23,000 nucleotides of DNA from Haloimpatiens massiliensis (GCF_900184255.1 NZ_LT854640.1:1324501-1347500); one strand, 5' to 3'. Shown: positions 7,541 to 16,352, counted from the first letter of the stretch. Program-made: numbers and translations. The notes: a model not told the origin generated them from the sequence alone.

Positions 7541-7785
7541 ATTGTTGGGTTAGGTTTGTGGTTGAAAGTCGATGCCAGTCGCAGGCAAAACGATCCACGT
7601 AAGTTAAACAAAGTTTAATGAGCATGGTGCGGCTTAGAAGTAAGTCCTGCCGCTTTAAAGCGAGAGGGTTAGTAGTGAGGGGATAATGCCTAGTAGCAAA
7701 AGCTCCAGCAGGCGAGTGTGGGGTCAAAGACCAGGTCAGCTAATTCAGTAAAATAGAGATAAATTTATTTATCTCTATTTTTTTT
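7541..7785 (+). ncRNA. raiA-motif structured non-coding RNA
   Basis: About 200 bases of GC-richer, non-coding sequence directly upstream of hpf/raiA, the position that gave the raiA motif its name. The 3' segment GTGGGGTCAAAGACCAGGTC followed by AGCTAATTC is what I remember of the conserved motif. Helices visible: GGGTTAG (7547-7553) with CTAATTC (7740-7746) closing the fold, GCGGC (7629-7633) with GCCGC (7649-7653), and GGTC (7722-7725) with GACC (7729-7732). It has its own promoter and ends at a strong terminator, so it is a separate transcript and not simply an hpf leader. Known of the family: widespread in Clostridia and needed for normal sporulation and aggregation in C. acetobutylicum; molecular function unresolved. 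Confidence 0.88.
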
Positions 7786-7786
7786 A
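7751..7786 (+). terminator. Terminator of raiA RNA
   Basis: A 13-pair perfect stem, AAATAGAGATAAA (7751-7763) with TTTATCTCTATTT (7768-7780), a 4-base loop and then a T run. Confidence 0.9.
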
Positions 7787-7941
7787 GCTTTTTTAGCCCA
7801 ACAATTTTATTTTAACATAAAACTAATGGTTATGCATCTATTAGATGGATGTGAAATACTTAGCAATAATAAGCATGAATAACCTAGTGCACATAAAGAA
7901 AGTAGAATATTTAATTGATTCTGAAAATATGGTTTGAGTTA

Positions 7942-7970
7942 TTGAACCATAAGAGTTAAGATAATAATAC
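7942..7970 (+). promoter_or_regulatory. Possible promoter of hpf
   Basis: TTGAAC at 7942-7947 and TAATAC at 7965-7970 with 17 bases between them. The match is moderate. I looked for a sigma-H type site, as used by hpf in Bacillus, and could not identify one convincingly. Confidence 0.4.
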
Positions 7971-8020
7971 AAACAAAATTTATTATTAATTTTTAGCTAA
8001 TTAAGAGAGGGGCTGGTTTC

Positions 8021-8557
8021 ATGATAGTAAGATTTACTGGAAAAAATATAGAAATGACTGATGCATTAAAAAATATTGTGGAGAAAAAAATGTCTAGATT
8101 AGATAGATATTTTGAACCTAACGTACCAGCTAATGTAACTTTAAGTGTACAAAAAAATAATCAAATTATAGAAATTACCATACCTTTTAATGGAATTATA
8201 TTAAGAGGTGAAGAAACTAACACAGATATGTATGCAGCTATAGACTTAGTAGTAGATAAAATAGAAAGACAAATAAGAAAACAAAAAACGAAATTGGCCA
8301 GAAGAAAAGGGTGTTTAGATTCTGTAAGATTTAGTTCCATACCAGATTATGAATGGAAAGAAGATGAACATAAAGACCCTAAGGTGGTAAAAACAAAGAA
8401 ATTTGCAATAAAACCAATGTCAGCGGAAGAAGCTATTTTACAGATGGAGCTTTTAGGACACAGTTTCTTTGTATATCAAGATGCAGAAACTTCAGATGTA
8501 AATGTGGTTTATAAGAGAAATGATGGTAATTATGGATTGATTGAACCTGAATTCTAA
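8021..8557 (+). CDS. hpf: Long-form ribosome hibernation promoting factor
   Basis: Binds the decoding centre of idle 70S ribosomes and, in the long form, pairs them as inactive 100S dimers in stationary phase or stress. At 178 residues it has both parts: an N-terminal S30AE domain (about 1-100, starting MIVRFTGKNIEMTDALKNIV) and the C-terminal dimerisation domain (about 120-178, with KPMSAEEAILQMELLGHSFFVY) that short HPF/YfiA lack. SD AGAGAGGGG at 8004-8012. It lies between the raiA RNA and secA, the usual order in Clostridia, and has its own terminator at 8566-8597. Confidence 0.97.
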   Translation: MIVRFTGKNIEMTDALKNIVEKKMSRLDRYFEPNVPANVTLSVQKNNQIIEITIPFNGIILRGEETNTDMYAAIDLVVDKIERQIRKQKTKLARRKGCLDSVRFSSIPDYEWKEDEHKDPKVVKTKKFAIKPMSAEEAILQMELLGHSFFVYQDAETSDVNVVYKRNDGNYGLIEPEF

Positions 8558-8565
8558 TATGAAGT

Positions 8566-8597
8566 AAAAATGCGGTAGAGTCTACCGCATTTTTTTA
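8566..8597 (+). terminator. Terminator of hpf
   Basis: ATGCGGTA (8570-8577) pairs with TACCGCAT (8583-8590), flanked by A and T runs, with a long T tract after the stem. Confidence 0.93.
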
Positions 8598-8672
8598 TTT
8601 TGCAGGAAATATAAATCGATTTTAAATAAATAAATTTTATGTAATAAAATGGTTAAAAATCTATTTGTAAAG

Positions 8673-8701
8673 TTGAATATATTTTAAGTAGATGATATAA
8701 T
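8673..8701 (+). promoter_or_regulatory. Promoter of secA
   Basis: TTGAAT at 8673-8678, a 17-base spacer and perfect TATAAT at 8696-8701. The start near 8708 leaves a leader of about 45 bases. Confidence 0.75.
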
Positions 8702-8753
8702 TTATAGATATTAGAATAATAAATATAAAATTTGAAGAATGGTGAGGTTTAAA

Positions 8754-11288
8754 ATGGGACTATTAGATAAAGTATTTGGGACTTATAGTGAAAGACAATT
8801 AAAGAAAATAAAACCTTTAGTAGATAGAATTGAAAGTTATGATGAAAAAATGCAAAAGTTAAGCGATGAGGAGCTTAAAGCAAAAACTGAGGAATTTAAA
8901 AAAAGATTAGAAAAAGGTGAAACTTTAGAGGATATTTTACCAGAAGCCTTTGCTGTCGTTAGAGAGGCATCTGTAAGAACGCTAGGACTTAAACACTTTA
9001 GAGAGCAGTTAATGGGCGGTGTTATACTTCATCAAGGTAGAATATCTGAAATGAAAACTGGTGAAGGAAAAACTTTAGTTGCAACTTTACCTTCATATTT
9101 AAATGCATTAAGTGGTAAAGGAGTACATATAGTTACAGTAAATGATTATCTTGCTAAAAGAGACGCTGAGACTATGGGTAAAATACATGAGTTTCTAGGT
9201 TTATCTGTAGGAGTAATTGTCCATGATTTAGACAATGAAGAGAGAAGAGCGGCATATAATTCAGATATAACTTATGGTACTAATAACGAACTGGGGTTTG
9301 ACTACTTAAGAGATAACATGGTGGTATATAAAGAAGAAAGAGTACAAAGAGAGTTAAACTTCTGTATAGTTGATGAAGTGGACTCTATACTTATAGATGA
9401 AGCTAGAACCCCTCTTATAATTTCAGGGGAAGGTGACAAATCTACAGATCTTTATAAAATAGCTCAATTTTTTGTAGCTACTTTGACAAAAGGTGAAAAG
9501 AGTGAAGAGGGAGAAGAAACTGGAGATTTTACAATAGATGAAAAAGCTAATGCGGTTATATTAACACAGGCTGGAGTTGAAAAAGCTGAGGCTTTCTTTA
9601 AATTAGAAAACTATGCAGATCCTAGTAACATGGAAATTCAACACCACGTAATACAAGCTTTAAAAGCTAACTATATGATGAAAAAAGATAAAGATTATAT
9701 GGTTAAAGATGGAGAAGTTATAATAGTTGATGAATTTACAGGAAGACTTATGGAAGGTAGAAGATACAGTGATGGACTTCATCAAGCTATAGAAGCTAAA
9801 GAGAAAGTTAAGATTCAAAAGGAATCAAAAACACTTGCAACTATAACATTTCAGAATTATTTTAGAATGTATAATAAATTATCTGGTATGACTGGTACTG
9901 CAGCTACTGAAGAAAATGAATTTAGGGAAATATATGGATTAGATGTAGTAGTGATTCCTACCCATGAGCCAGTTATAAGAAATGATAGACCAGATAAAGT
10001 ATATAAATCAGTAAAAGCTAAATATACGGCTATAGTAGATGAAATTGTAGAAACCCATAAGAAAGGTCAACCAATGCTTGTAGGTACAGTTAGCATAGAA
10101 AAATCTGAGGTTTTATCTAGCATGTTAAAGAAAAAGGGTGTACCACATCAGGTATTAAATGCTAAGTACCATGAAAAAGAAGCAGAAATAATATCTCATG
10201 CAGGAGAAAATGGCATGGTTACAATTGCTACTAATATGGCTGGACGTGGTACGGATATCAAATTAGGTGAAGATGTACCATCTATTGGTGGATTAAAAGT
10301 AATAGGAACTGAAAGACATGAATCTAGGCGTATAGATAACCAGTTAAGAGGACGTTCAGGACGTCAAGGAGACCCAGGTGAATCTATATTTTATGTATCT
10401 TTCGAAGATGATCTTATGAGAATATTTGCTTCTGATAGATTTAGAACTGTAATGGATAAGTTCGGATTAGAGGATGAAGATGCTATAGAAAGTAAAATGG
10501 TAACTAATGCTATAGAAAGTGCTCAAAAGAAGGTTGAAGGAAATAACTTTGACGTGAGAAAAAATGTACTTCAATATGATGATGTTATGAATAAGCAAAG
10601 AGAAGTTATATATAAACAAAGAGCAGAGGTTCTAGAAGGTGAAGATTTAAAACAGCAAATTCAGGCAATGATAAAAGATGTTATATATAGTGCCGTGGAT
10701 TCACATATATCTGGTGTTGAAGATGGATTTGAAAAAGAACTATCTGAGCTAATAAAATATTTAGAAGATCTATATCTTCCAATAGGCTTTATAAAAGTAG
10801 AGGATTTAAAAAATCTTAGCAATGAAGAAATAAAGGAAAAATTATTAGATTTAGCTGATACAATGTACAAACAAAAAGAAGAAGAATTTAGTTTAGAAGC
10901 TATGAGAGAGGTAGAGAGAGTTTTACTTTTAAGAGTTGTAGATACTAAGTGGATGGACCATATAGATAATATGGAACATTTAAAACAAGGAATAGGACTT
11001 AGAGCATATAAACAGCAAGATCCATCTCAGGCATATCAAATGGAAGGTAGTGATATGTTTGATGAAATGATAGAAAGTATTAAAGTGGATACTGTAAAAT
11101 ATTTATATCATGTAAGATTAGAAAATGTACCTGAAAGAGAGAGAGTAGCGAAGATAACTTCAACAAATCAAGAGTCTTCAGGAAAAAGGGAACCAGTGAG
11201 AAAACAAGAAAAAATAGGAAGAAACGATCCTTGTCCTTGTGGTTCTGGTAAAAAATATAAAAATTGTTGTGGAAGAGGCGTAGTCTAA
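8754..11288 (+). CDS. secA: Preprotein translocase ATPase SecA
   Basis: The motor that drives unfolded preproteins through the SecYEG channel, working at the cytoplasmic face of the membrane. I start at ATG 8754 (844 residues, MGLLDKVFG, the canonical SecA beginning) because GGTGAGG at 8741-8747 is a good SD; the ATG at 8739 lies just upstream of that SD. Motifs: Walker A MKTGEGKT at 100-107, Walker B DEVDS at 207-211, and the helicase motif QLRGRSGRQGDPG. The C-terminal zinc-binding tail CPCGSGKKYKNCC (827-839) uses Cys in the fourth ligand position. All functional regions appear intact. Its neighbours hpf and prfB match the conserved Firmicute order. Confidence 0.99.
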   Translation: MGLLDKVFGTYSERQLKKIKPLVDRIESYDEKMQKLSDEELKAKTEEFKKRLEKGETLEDILPEAFAVVREASVRTLGLKHFREQLMGGVILHQGRISEMKTGEGKTLVATLPSYLNALSGKGVHIVTVNDYLAKRDAETMGKIHEFLGLSVGVIVHDLDNEERRAAYNSDITYGTNNELGFDYLRDNMVVYKEERVQRELNFCIVDEVDSILIDEARTPLIISGEGDKSTDLYKIAQFFVATLTKGEKSEEGEETGDFTIDEKANAVILTQAGVEKAEAFFKLENYADPSNMEIQHHVIQALKANYMMKKDKDYMVKDGEVIIVDEFTGRLMEGRRYSDGLHQAIEAKEKVKIQKESKTLATITFQNYFRMYNKLSGMTGTAATEENEFREIYGLDVVVIPTHEPVIRNDRPDKVYKSVKAKYTAIVDEIVETHKKGQPMLVGTVSIEKSEVLSSMLKKKGVPHQVLNAKYHEKEAEIISHAGENGMVTIATNMAGRGTDIKLGEDVPSIGGLKVIGTERHESRRIDNQLRGRSGRQGDPGESIFYVSFEDDLMRIFASDRFRTVMDKFGLEDEDAIESKMVTNAIESAQKKVEGNNFDVRKNVLQYDDVMNKQREVIYKQRAEVLEGEDLKQQIQAMIKDVIYSAVDSHISGVEDGFEKELSELIKYLEDLYLPIGFIKVEDLKNLSNEEIKEKLLDLADTMYKQKEEEFSLEAMREVERVLLLRVVDTKWMDHIDNMEHLKQGIGLRAYKQQDPSQAYQMEGSDMFDEMIESIKVDTVKYLYHVRLENVPERERVAKITSTNQESSGKREPVRKQEKIGRNDPCPCGSGKKYKNCCGRGVV

Positions 11289-11290
11289 AT

Positions 11291-11333
11291 AAAATTGAGT
11301 TAGAGATGATTTCATTTCTAACTCAATTTTAAT
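11291..11333 (+). terminator. Terminator of secA
   Basis: A 14-pair perfect stem, AAAATTGAGTTAGA (11291-11304) with TCTAACTCAATTTT (11317-11330); the 3' arm ends in T. It begins two bases after the secA stop codon. Confidence 0.85.
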
Positions 11334-11363
11334 TGATTGAATCACGTAACCACGTATTATAAT
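11333..11363 (+). promoter_or_regulatory. Probable promoter of prfB
   Basis: A perfect TATAAT at 11358-11363 overlaps TATTAT at 11355-11360. TTGATT at 11333-11338 is 16 bases before the latter and TTGAAT at 11337-11342 is 15 before the former, so the exact pairing is uncertain. Confidence 0.5.
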
Positions 11364-11426
11364 ATTATGTTAACTATGAAAAATAGATGTTTTAGATAAA
11401 TTTATGCAAAGAAAGAGGTTGGAAAT

Positions 11427-12528
11427 ATGTTAATACAATACCAGGAGTTTATAGAAGAAGTGAAAGAGATGAGAAAGATAATAGATGAAGTGAGTGTTTC
11501 CCTTTGACTTAGCAGAACTTAAAAATCAATTATCAGAATATGAAAATAAAATGCAGCAGTCAAATTTTTGGAATAACATGGAACAAGCACAGGATATAAC
11601 TCAAAAGTGCAAAGGAATAAAAGATAAAATAGAATGGTATAATGCGATAACAACTAAAATAGAAGATATAGATACATTAATACAATTATCTTTAGAAGAA
11701 GAGGATAATTCTACTTGTGGAGAAATAAAGTCTGAAATTAAAGAGTTAAAAAGTAATATAGATAATATGAAAATACAAACTCTTTTATCTGGAGAATACG
11801 ATAGGAATAATGCTATTTTAACTTTACATGTAGGAGTTGGTGGAAATGATGCTCAAGATTGGACAGAAATGCTATATAGGATGTATAAAAGGTGGTGTGA
11901 AGCAAGGGGATTTAAAGTAGAAGTATTAGATTTTATACCAGCAGATGAAGCTGGTATAAAGGGAGTTACAGTTAAAGTTATTGGAGAATTTGCCTATGGA
12001 TATTTAAATGCAGAAAAGGGAATACATAGGTTGGTTAGGATATCTCCTTATAATGCTAATGGTAAAAGACAAACTTCTTTTGCCTCTGTAGAAGTACTTC
12101 CGGAACTAAGTGAAAGTCAGGATATAGAAATTAGAAGTGACGATTTAAGAATAGATACCTATCGCTCAGGGGGAGCTGGTGGGCAGCATGTTAATAAAAC
12201 TGAAAGTGCCATAAGAATAACTCATTTGCCTACGGGTATAGTAGTTCAATGTCAAAACGAAAGAAGCCAACACACTAATAAAGAAACAGCTATGAAGATA
12301 TTAAAGGCTAAATTAGTTGCACTTAAGGAAAGAGAACATAAAGAAAGGATAGAGGATTTAACAGGTGAGTTAAAGGATAATGGATGGGGAAGTCAAATAA
12401 GGTCTTATGTGTTTCATCCATATAATCTAGTAAAAGATCATAGAACAGGTGTGGAAACAGGAAATATAACTGCTGTAATGGATGGAGAAATTGATGAATT
12501 TATAATAGGATATTTATCACAAAAATAG
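11427..12528 (+). CDS. prfB: Peptide chain release factor 2, programmed +1 frameshift
   Basis: RF2 ends translation at UGA and UAA. The gene is in two frames: ATG 11427, with SD AGAGG at 11414-11418, runs 26 codons to CTT followed by in-frame TGA at 11505-11507. Slipping +1 on CTT-TGA-C joins to GAC at 11506 and gives 366 residues in all, close to the 365 of E. coli RF2. In this family scarce RF2 favours the slip, so the factor regulates itself. The catalytic GGQ is at 251-253. The stop-recognition tripeptide, SPF in typical RF2, reads SPY at 206-208. The stimulatory internal SD usually seen three bases before CTT is not evident; only GTGAG lies further upstream. Followed by a terminator that contains its stop codon. 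Confidence 0.96.
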
Positions 12529-12560
12529 AGTAAATCTGCATGGATTTACTCTATTTTTAT
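12521..12560. terminator. Bidirectional terminator between prfB and M28 gene
   Basis: A 16-pair stem, 12521-12536 with 12543-12558, loop TGCATG, with A and T runs on the outer sides so it can work on both strands. The prfB stop codon lies in its 5' arm. Confidence 0.88.
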
Positions 12561-12576
12561 TTGAATGTGCCTAAGG
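12556..12576 (-). repeat. Short relic matching metK-leader repeat end
   Basis: Read on the minus strand this gives CCTTAGGCACATTCAAATAA, matching the end of the palindrome at 1073-1237 (AAGGCACATTCAAATAA). It lies just beyond the prfB terminator. Confidence 0.5.
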
Positions 12577-12594
12577 AGGATTTTAATATAATAA

Positions 12595-13971
12595 TTATTT
12601 TATGCTTTGTTTATAGTTAGAGGATGTTTTTTTTCTTCCATATATATAATAGCAAGTTACAACAATTATTCCAGTAAAAGATACTATCATAAATACTTTG
12701 TAGTAAATTATAAAGGGATTATTTTTGAACGAATATTTAAAAACTTCTTTAGAAGCTACATTAAAACATCTTATAATAGAATCTTCTTTTATAAATTCAA
12801 CATTGTCTTTTGGAGTATGAATTTTTGATGTGTCATTATCACAAAAAGTTATTGCATCAATATTATGATCTCTAAAAGGCTTGTGGTCGCTAGCATCTTC
12901 AAACATTCTATTAAAATTAATTTTTTCATTAGAACAGGTAGTAGAAATAGAATTTAAAAATTCGTTGTCGTAGGAATCTTTTTTACTTCCCATTATGCAG
13001 AGGGGAACAGAAGTATTTCCGCCTATCATATCAAAATTGAATACTTTACTTCCTTTAAGTTTCGAAGAATATTTTTCTACAAAGGCGGTAGAACCTACAA
13101 ATCCGAATTCTTCACCATTAAATGCAATAAAAATTATATCTCTATTAGGTTTGCCCAAGGATTGTATAACTTTACTCATTTCCAGAATAAAAGCTACTCC
13201 GGAAGCATTGTCTAGGGCGCCATTATATACATTGCCAGATAAATCTGCACCTACATGGTCATAATGTGCAGATAATACCAAGGGTGGTAGACTTTTGTCC
13301 TTGCCTTCTATTTTGGCAGTGACATTATTTACATAGGTATCTTTAATAGTATAGGGAATGTAGCAGTTTAAAGTATATCCATTTTTAATGTAGTTGTAAA
13401 TTTGGGATAAGGTATCTTTTGTTATCATTACATACATACTAGCAGGGGCATCTATCATGAAAGAGCTTCTGAAATCTAAGCCATTTGAAGTGCAATAAAA
13501 AACAACTGAGGAGTCTTTAACAGTTGCTCTTATACCGTCACCACTAAAATTACAATTATCTCTTGTAAAAATTATATTATTTTCTTTGAAATTAAGCATA
13601 TCTTCCTTATAGTCTACTCCATATTTGAATTCTTTAACTACATTATTATTTTTATCAATTACATTTAAATAAGGAGCTTTATTGGAGATTTTCGAAGGAT
13701 ATTTAATCTTAAATGATTGCAAGTAATTTTTATCTAAGGGTTGGAGTTTGTAATTTTTAAATTGTGACTTTATATATTGTTCTGCTATGCGGTTTTCTAA
13801 TGTACCAGGAAGCCTTCCTTGTAATCGGTCAGAAGATAAGTAATTTATATGTTTGATTACTTTATCAGTATTAAATTTATTGAGACATATATAAGTTTTA
13901 AAACTAAATAAGAAGGAAATAGTGAATACAGATAGTAAGAATATAATAAAAAAATTCTTTGACTTTTTCAT
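12595..13971 (-). CDS. Membrane-anchored M28-family metallopeptidase
   Basis: A zinc peptidase of family M28 (aminopeptidase-type), 458 residues, predicted to act outside the cell. Residues 7-25 form a signal-anchor helix and about 420-443 a second hydrophobic segment before a basic tail, so the catalytic domain is probably tethered at both ends. The metal site is complete: H236 and D238 in SAHYDH, D254 in GALDNASG, the E287-E288 pair in FNGEEFG, D314 in FDMIGG, and H385. The SDH at 361-363 is also typical. On the minus strand an AGAGAGG SD precedes the ATG. It is the only minus-strand gene between prfB and tex, divergent from tex. Substrate unknown. A C-terminal membrane segment is uncommon in simple M28 aminopeptidases. 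Confidence 0.9.
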   Translation of the reverse strand: MKKSKNFFIIFLLSVFTISFLFSFKTYICLNKFNTDKVIKHINYLSSDRLQGRLPGTLENRIAEQYIKSQFKNYKLQPLDKNYLQSFKIKYPSKISNKAPYLNVIDKNNNVVKEFKYGVDYKEDMLNFKENNIIFTRDNCNFSGDGIRATVKDSSVVFYCTSNGLDFRSSFMIDAPASMYVMITKDTLSQIYNYIKNGYTLNCYIPYTIKDTYVNNVTAKIEGKDKSLPPLVLSAHYDHVGADLSGNVYNGALDNASGVAFILEMSKVIQSLGKPNRDIIFIAFNGEEFGFVGSTAFVEKYSSKLKGSKVFNFDMIGGNTSVPLCIMGSKKDSYDNEFLNSISTTCSNEKINFNRMFEDASDHKPFRDHNIDAITFCDNDTSKIHTPKDNVEFIKEDSIIRCFNVASKEVFKYSFKNNPFIIYYKVFMIVSFTGIIVVTCYYIYGRKKTSSNYKQSIK

Positions 13972-14108
13972 AGTAACCTCTCTATATTAATGTTTGTATA
14001 TGAATATGTATATAATTTTTAAAATATGATATAACTATGGCTAAAGTGTTAGTTTTTTCTATTGCTATGTTGTAAAAAGCATTAAATTAATTTAAACTTA
14101 TATAGTAG

Positions 14109-14132
14109 CTTAAGTACATTTAAATAAATAAC
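14109..14132 (+). repeat. Short relic of metK-leader repeat end before tex
   Basis: CTTAAGTACATTTAAATAAATAAC-like sequence resembles the palindrome end at 1073-1096 (allowing a one-base length difference near GGC/GT) and leads directly into the tex SD. Confidence 0.5.
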
Positions 14133-14143
14133 TGGAGGTAAAT

Positions 14144-16300
14144 ATGAAGAATATAAATAATAAATTAGCAAAAGAATTTAATATAAATCTCAATATAATT
14201 GAGAATATAATTGGTATGTTAGATGAAGGCAATACAGTGCCATTTATAGCTAGATATAGAAAAGAAAGAACTGGTGGATTAGATGATCAAGTGCTTAGAG
14301 AATTTAATGAGAGGCTAGTTTATTTAAAAAACTTGGAGGAAAGAAAAGAAACAATAATAAAAAGCATAGAGGAACAAGGAAAATTAACGGATCAAATAAA
14401 GGAATCTATTTTCAAATGTGATACATTAACTGAAGTAGAAGATTTATATAGACCATATAAGCCTAAGAAAAGAACAAGAGCTATTATTGCCCAGGAAAAA
14501 GGATTGAAACCCCTTGCAGAAACTATTTTAAATGGAGAATTTTCAGGAGATATATTAGAATATGCAAGAAAATTTGTAAATGAAGAGAAAGGTGTGAAAA
14601 GTGAAGAGGAAGCGCTAAAGGGTGCCATGGATATAATAAGTGAAATAATATCTGATGAAGCAGATTATAGAAAATGGATAAGGAATTTTGTAAATAAGCA
14701 TGGTTTTATAATTACTAAAGGAGAAAGTGAAGAGAGTACTCCTTTTGAAATGTACTATGATTATAAAGAAGATGTTTCTAAAATACCTCCTCACAGAATA
14801 TTAGCTATAAATAGAGGAGAAAGTGAAAAAGTATTGTCAGTGAAAATACAGTGTGATGAAGAAAAAATAGTGGATTACTTAAAGGATAAGTGCTTAAAAG
14901 GAAATGGTATTACAGACGCATATATTGAAGATAGTATAAGGGATTCTCTAAAAAGACTCATATATCCTTCCATTGAAAGGGAAATAAGAAGTGAACTAAA
15001 GGAAAAGGGAGAGATATCAGCTATAAATATATTTAAAGCTAATTTGAAATCTCTTTTAATGCAGCCACCTATAAAAGGAAAGGGAGTTTTAGGATATGAC
15101 CCTGGATTTAGAACAGGATGTAAAATTGCAATATTAGATGATACAGGTAAAATGTTAGATTTAGCTACAATATATCCTACAGCACCTGCAAATGATATAG
15201 AGGGTTCAATTAAGAAACTTAAAGATTTAGTTTACAAATATAACGTAGATGTAATATCTTTAGGAAATGGAACTGCTAGTAGGGAATCAGAAGAAGTTAT
15301 AGTACAGCTTATCAAAGAAGTTAAAGAGGAGAAGGAAAAGGAATTATACTATGTTATAGTTTCAGAAGCAGGAGCTTCTGTATATTCTGCATCTAAGCTT
15401 GCAGCTAAAGAGTATCCAGATGTAGATGTATCTTTAAGAGGAGCTATATCTATAGGAAGAAGACTTCAAGATCCCTTATCAGAATTAGTAAAAATAGATC
15501 CTAAATCCATAGGAATAGGCCAATATCAGCATGATGTAGCTCCTAAAAAATTAGATGAATCTTTAAAGGGAGTAGTAGAAGATTGTGTTAATAATGTTGG
15601 GGTAGATTTAAATATAGCCACACCATCCTTGCTATCATATATTTCTGGCATAAGTGCATCTGTAGCAGAAAATATAGTAAAGTACAGAGAAGAAAATGGA
15701 AAATTTAGTAGCAGAAAAGAACTTTTAAAGGTAAAAAGACTTGGACCTAAGGTGTTTGAACAATGTGCAGGTTTTTTAAGAGTTATGGAAAGTGATGAAC
15801 CTCTTGACAACACAGCAGTGCATCCGGAGTCTTATAAGGCTGCCAAAAGTTTACTGGAAATATTAGAACTAAATTTATTGGAATTAAAAAAAGGTGGATT
15901 AAAAGAAGTTGATGAAAAATTAGAGAATAAAAGTATGAGAAGTTTAGCTGAAGAATTGCAAATAGGTATTCCAACTTTAAAAGACATAATAAATGAGCTT
16001 AAAAAGCCGGGAAGGGATCCGAGAGAGGAAATGCCAAAGCCAATTTTAAAGTCAGGTGTAATAGAGATGAATCAGTTAAAGCCTGGTATGGTTTTAACTG
16101 GAACTGTAAGAAATGTTTCTGATTTTGGAGCTTTTGTAGATATAGGAGTGCATCAGGATGGATTGGTTCACATAAGCCAAATGTCGGATAAATTTGTGAA
16201 ACATCCACTGGATGTAGTAAAGGTTGGGGATATAGTAGAAGTTAAAATTTTAGATGTGGATGAAAAGAGAAAAAGGATTTCCTTAACAATGAAAAAATAA
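14144..16300 (+). CDS. tex: Tex-family RNA-binding transcription accessory protein
   Basis: Tex is a conserved nucleic-acid-binding protein of bacteria related to eukaryotic Spt6, linked to transcription and in pathogens to toxin gene expression; its exact role is unsettled. Length 718 is normal. Order of parts: N-terminal helical region (1 to about 310), with the typical PFIARYRKE(R)TGGLDD segment at about 26-40; a YqgF/RuvC-like domain beginning GYDPGFRTGCK (317-327); helix-hairpin-helix repeats (around ISGISASVAENIVKYR and VKRLGPKVFEQCAGFLR); and a C-terminal S1 RNA-binding domain at about 646-716 (VSDFGAFVDIG, GLVHISQMS). SD GGAGG at 14134-14138. Convergent with the YitT-family gene. Confidence 0.97.
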   Translation: MKNINNKLAKEFNINLNIIENIIGMLDEGNTVPFIARYRKERTGGLDDQVLREFNERLVYLKNLEERKETIIKSIEEQGKLTDQIKESIFKCDTLTEVEDLYRPYKPKKRTRAIIAQEKGLKPLAETILNGEFSGDILEYARKFVNEEKGVKSEEEALKGAMDIISEIISDEADYRKWIRNFVNKHGFIITKGESEESTPFEMYYDYKEDVSKIPPHRILAINRGESEKVLSVKIQCDEEKIVDYLKDKCLKGNGITDAYIEDSIRDSLKRLIYPSIEREIRSELKEKGEISAINIFKANLKSLLMQPPIKGKGVLGYDPGFRTGCKIAILDDTGKMLDLATIYPTAPANDIEGSIKKLKDLVYKYNVDVISLGNGTASRESEEVIVQLIKEVKEEKEKELYYVIVSEAGASVYSASKLAAKEYPDVDVSLRGAISIGRRLQDPLSELVKIDPKSIGIGQYQHDVAPKKLDESLKGVVEDCVNNVGVDLNIATPSLLSYISGISASVAENIVKYREENGKFSSRKELLKVKRLGPKVFEQCAGFLRVMESDEPLDNTAVHPESYKAAKSLLEILELNLLELKKGGLKEVDEKLENKSMRSLAEELQIGIPTLKDIINELKKPGRDPREEMPKPILKSGVIEMNQLKPGMVLTGTVRNVSDFGAFVDIGVHQDGLVHISQMSDKFVKHPLDVVKVGDIVEVKILDVDEKRKRISLTMKK

Positions 16301-16352
16301 AAGAGATTGTGTGGCTCTAGAAATTAATTTCTAGAGTCTCATAATCTCTTTT
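16299..16352. terminator. Bidirectional terminator between tex and YitT-family gene
   Basis: A long hairpin: AAAAGAGATT (16299-16308) with AATCTCTTTT (16343-16352), a middle with G-T pairs and one mismatch, and an inner stem CTCTAGAAA (16315-16323) with TTTCTAGAG (16328-16336). It fills the whole gap between the two convergent stop codons and overlaps both. A and T tracts suit both directions. Confidence 0.92.

Noticed and set aside
7539..7727. 62-codon minus-strand frame between comFC and hpf
   Set aside because: Antisense to the raiA RNA; no SD and no protein likeness. The structured RNA explains the unusual composition.
11494..11505. prfB starting at GTG 11494 as a simple gene
   Set aside because: It lacks the RF2 N-terminus and an SD. 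The zero-frame leader from 11427 joined by a +1 slip at CTT-TGA-C gives the expected length.
12607..13264. Plus-strand frames opposite the M28 peptidase
   Set aside because: Shadows of a convincing minus-strand gene with all catalytic residues.
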